A DNA stretch of 40,722 nucleotides. Source: Lentzea kentuckyensis. GTDB lineage: Bacteria > Actinomycetota > Actinomycetes > Mycobacteriales > Pseudonocardiaceae. Shown piece by piece: positions 38,701 to 40,722 of the stretch (the first letter of the stretch is position 1; every line of letters begins with the position of its first letter). The notes beneath the pieces were generated by a model that did no database searches, was not told the origin of the DNA, and worked only from the letters and a program-made list of their open reading frames with translations. The translations under genes and the position numbers were made by a program. The stretch spans positions 856 to 41,577 of the forward strand of contig NZ_MUYM01000098.1 of assembly GCF_002150765.1 (NCBI RefSeq). The letters are read 5' to 3'.

Positions 38701-40434
38701 TCAGAGCCGTTCGGGTGCCCCGATGCCCAGCAAAGACAATCCCAGCGTGAGCACCCGCGACGTCAGCGTGAGCAGGTGCAGCCGCGAGTCCTGCAGCTCC
38801 TGGCTCTCCGCGGTGGCCACCGGGCAGTGGTTGTAGAACGTCGAGAACGCCGTGGCCGTCTCGAACAGGTAGTTCGTGAGCTTGTGCGGAGCGAGCTCGT
38901 CGATCGCCGCCTGGACAGCCGTGGGCAACTGCAGCAGCTTCAGGGCCAGATCCCGCTCGGCCGGCTCCTGCAACACCAGCGGCGCGTCGCCCGGCGCCTC
39001 CCGCCCGACCTTGCGCCCGATCGAGAGAACCCGGGCGTTCGCGTACTGGATGTACACCGACGTGTCACCCGTGGTCGCGAGCATCTTCTCCCAGGTGAAG
39101 ACGTAGTCCTTCTCCCGGTCGTTGGAGAGGTCCGCGTACTTGACCGCCCCGAGCCCGATGGTCCTGGCGAGCGCGTCCTTCTCCGCACCCTCCACTTCGG
39201 ACGTTTCGGGCATCACCTTGTACGAGTTCTCGACCGCCTCGTTCAACAGGTCGATCAACTTGATCGTCCCACCGGCCCGCGTCCGAATGGTCTTCCCGTC
39301 CGACCCGAGAATGGTGCCGAACCCCGTGTGCACCGCCGTGTGCGCGTCGTCCAGCCACCCGGCCTGCTTGGACGTAGCGAAAATCATCTGGAAGTGCTGC
39401 GCCTGAGGCGTCCCGACCACGTAGATCAGCTGGTCGACCTTGCGCTCCCGCACCCAGTACCGCGCCGTGGCGAAGTCCGTAGTCGCGTACCCGTACCCGC
39501 CGTCGCTCTTCCGGATGATCAGCGGCAACCGATCACCCTCCCGGTTCGTGAAACCGGGCGGGAACACGCACAGCGCACCGTCGCTGGTCTCGACGAGCCC
39601 CTTCTGCTGCAGCTCGTTGATCGTGTCCGCCAAATACGGGTTGTAAAAGCTCTCGCCGTAGTTGTCCTCGGCCGTCAACCCGATCTCAAGCAGCTCGTAG
39701 ACCTGGTTGAAGTGCCGCTGCGACTCCCCCACCAGCTCGTGCCACAACGCGAGCGTGGCCTCGTCCCCACCCTGCAACAACACGACCCGCCGCCGAGCCC
39801 GGTCCGCGAACGCCGGATCAGCGTCGAACTTCTGCCGAGCCTGCTGGTAGAACGCGTTGAGGTCGCCAATCTGATGATCGGCCCCATGCCCCTCGTCAGT
39901 CAGATGCTCGATCAGCATCCCGAACGGCGTGCCCCAGTCACCGAGATGGTTGTGCGGGATGACCTCGTGCCCGGCGAACGTCAGGAGCTTGCAGAACGCG
40001 TCCCCGATGATCGTCGACCGCAGGTGGCCGACGTGCATCTCCTTCGCAACGTTGGGGCTGCTGTAGTCGATGGCGATCCGCCGAGGCGCCTCGGTGACCG
40101 GCACACCAACCCGCGCGTCGCTGAGCAGCTTCGCAGTCTCCTGCTCCAGCCACTCCCTCTTCAGCTTCAGGTTGATGAAGCCAGGCCCAGCGATCTCCGG
40201 AGCCTCCAGCGCATCACCAGCGTCCAGGTGCTCGACGATCAGCTGGGCAACCTCCCGAGGGTTCTTCCCAACCTTCTTGGCAAGACTCATCGCCACGTTG
40301 CACTGATAGTCAGCACCGTCGCGGTTGGACGGTCGGATCAGCGCTTCCTCGGCGGTGATGTCCACGTCCAGCGCAGCGCGCAACGCAAGCGCGACCCGCT
40401 GGCCCAGCTCAAGCCCGACATCCCCACGCAGCAC
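38701..40434 (-). CDS. argS: Arginyl-tRNA synthetase
   Basis: Class I synthetase of 577 residues that charges tRNA-Arg. The HIGH motif appears as HVGH at residues 134-137 in SPNVAKEMHVGHLRSTIIGD. The SPN start of this motif, the class-typical KTIRTRAGG loop in place of KMSKS, and the C-terminal anticodon-binding DALR-type domain are present. Start GTG 40434 has AGGTGG five bases upstream; the GTG at 40443 lacks a site. It is followed leftward by whiB with about 70 bases between. Confidence 0.97.
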   Translation of the reverse strand: MLRGDVGLELGQRVALALRAALDVDITAEEALIRPSNRDGADYQCNVAMSLAKKVGKNPREVAQLIVEHLDAGDALEAPEIAGPGFINLKLKREWLEQETAKLLSDARVGVPVTEAPRRIAIDYSSPNVAKEMHVGHLRSTIIGDAFCKLLTFAGHEVIPHNHLGDWGTPFGMLIEHLTDEGHGADHQIGDLNAFYQQARQKFDADPAFADRARRRVVLLQGGDEATLALWHELVGESQRHFNQVYELLEIGLTAEDNYGESFYNPYLADTINELQQKGLVETSDGALCVFPPGFTNREGDRLPLIIRKSDGGYGYATTDFATARYWVRERKVDQLIYVVGTPQAQHFQMIFATSKQAGWLDDAHTAVHTGFGTILGSDGKTIRTRAGGTIKLIDLLNEAVENSYKVMPETSEVEGAEKDALARTIGLGAVKYADLSNDREKDYVFTWEKMLATTGDTSVYIQYANARVLSIGRKVGREAPGDAPLVLQEPAERDLALKLLQLPTAVQAAIDELAPHKLTNYLFETATAFSTFYNHCPVATAESQELQDSRLHLLTLTSRVLTLGLSLLGIGAPERL

Positions 40435-40473
40435 TGAACCCACCTTTCACCACGGCTAGTTCACCCAAGTATT

Positions 40474-40722
40474 TCACCAACCACCAAACCCAATACACCC
40501 ACGCCACCTCAAGCCGATGGCGAAGGCGGAGCCGAGCTGCCTTGGCGACGCCGTAGGCGAGCTGCTCTTCGCATGCGCTGCGGAACTGGCAGCCGCCCAA
40601 CGCAAGGTGACCACCCACAAGGTCGCGCCCAGCAAGGTCACCCCCACTCGGAACGGGACACGCCCGGTCACCACCGTCCAAGCAACAACGCCCCACCCCC
40701 AACCAGCGCAACCCCGCTGACC
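40474..40722 (-). CDS. Possible partial membrane-protein ORF at window edge
   Basis: A leftward reading frame enters from the right edge and ends at 40474. It has one hydrophobic segment (RVGVTLLGATLWVVTLRWAA) and then a low-complexity Ser/Ala/Arg tail. It lies upstream of argS, where small membrane proteins are sometimes found. Another frame on the same strand is also open, so coding status is uncertain. Only the 3' part is visible. Confidence 0.3.
   Translation of the reverse strand, partial: GQRGCAGWGWGVVAWTVVTGRVPFRVGVTLLGATLWVVTLRWAAASSAAHAKSSSPTASPRQLGSAFAIGLRWRGCIGFGGW

Noticed and set aside
1..40722. tRNA or rRNA genes
   Set aside because: No cloverleaf or rRNA segment was recognised by eye; a tRNAscan run would settle this.

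Overview
This window is high-GC actinobacterial chromosome, most likely from the order Pseudonocardiales (Lentzea, Saccharothrix or Amycolatopsis-like). The clues are frequent GTG starts, WhiB and GarA proteins, a SigB/SigF partner-switching locus, an ANTAR protein, a mycothiol-type DinB-fold protein, and the block gcvP / MerR / bifunctional nuclease / FtsR / GarA / gcvH / CDP-alcohol phosphatidyltransferase. That block follows the gene order of the Mycobacterium tuberculosis Rv1822-Rv1832 region.

Layout. 1-2280: an 18-bp tandem repeat, ruvC behind a LexA-type SOS box, and a divergent membrane GGDEF cyclase. 2281-4034: an IS200/IS605-type element with an intact tnpB and a frameshifted tnpA; its right end abuts the ribosome binding site of a cupin gene. 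4044-9873: cupin, alpha/beta hydrolase, secreted SMP-30-like protein, MarR regulator with paired palindromes, FAD oxidoreductase, SDR, and a Tat-exported serine hydrolase. 9985-14082: a three-gene operon (Gfo/Idh/MocA dehydrogenase, DUF993 aldolase-like protein, TIM-barrel isomerase) divergent from a LacI regulator, with two perfect palindromes between them; this looks like a small catabolic module for an unidentified sugar or polyol. 14191-16520: a translationally coupled pair of CNNM/CBS membrane proteins. 16776-19563: two paralogous RibD/DHFR-fold reductases bracketing a cupin and a decayed DUF2848 gene, then a GNAT acetyltransferase and small proteins. 19538-27493: accessory and conserved genes, including a DUF1801 gene and a divergent conserved gene that seem to share a bidirectional leaderless promoter, a solute-binding/VWA fusion, a glycosyltransferase, an aldo/keto reductase coupled to a WYL regulator, and a DUF3224 / DinB-fold / methyltransferase run.

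27555-34479 is the conserved core block, all on the minus strand. gcvP sits behind a tandem glycine riboswitch. The MerR gene upstream of it has a good dyad operator. garA (2-oxoglutarate metabolism switch), ftsR and gcvH follow. 34588-38244 carries two overlapping small ORFs and a general-stress module: GAF-ANTAR protein, STAS antagonist, an RsbW-like kinase fused to a degenerate STAS domain, a second RsbW-like kinase, and a SigB/SigF-type sigma factor. Promoters resembling GTTT-N16/17-GGGTAC precede the antagonist, the kinase-sigma operon and the downstream whiB gene, which suggests autoregulation. The window ends with argS and a partial, uncertain ORF.

The strongest leads are the SigB/SigF module with the fused degenerate kinase-STAS protein, the DUF993 catabolic module, the IS605 junction with a predicted omegaRNA guide, and several precise operator palindromes.
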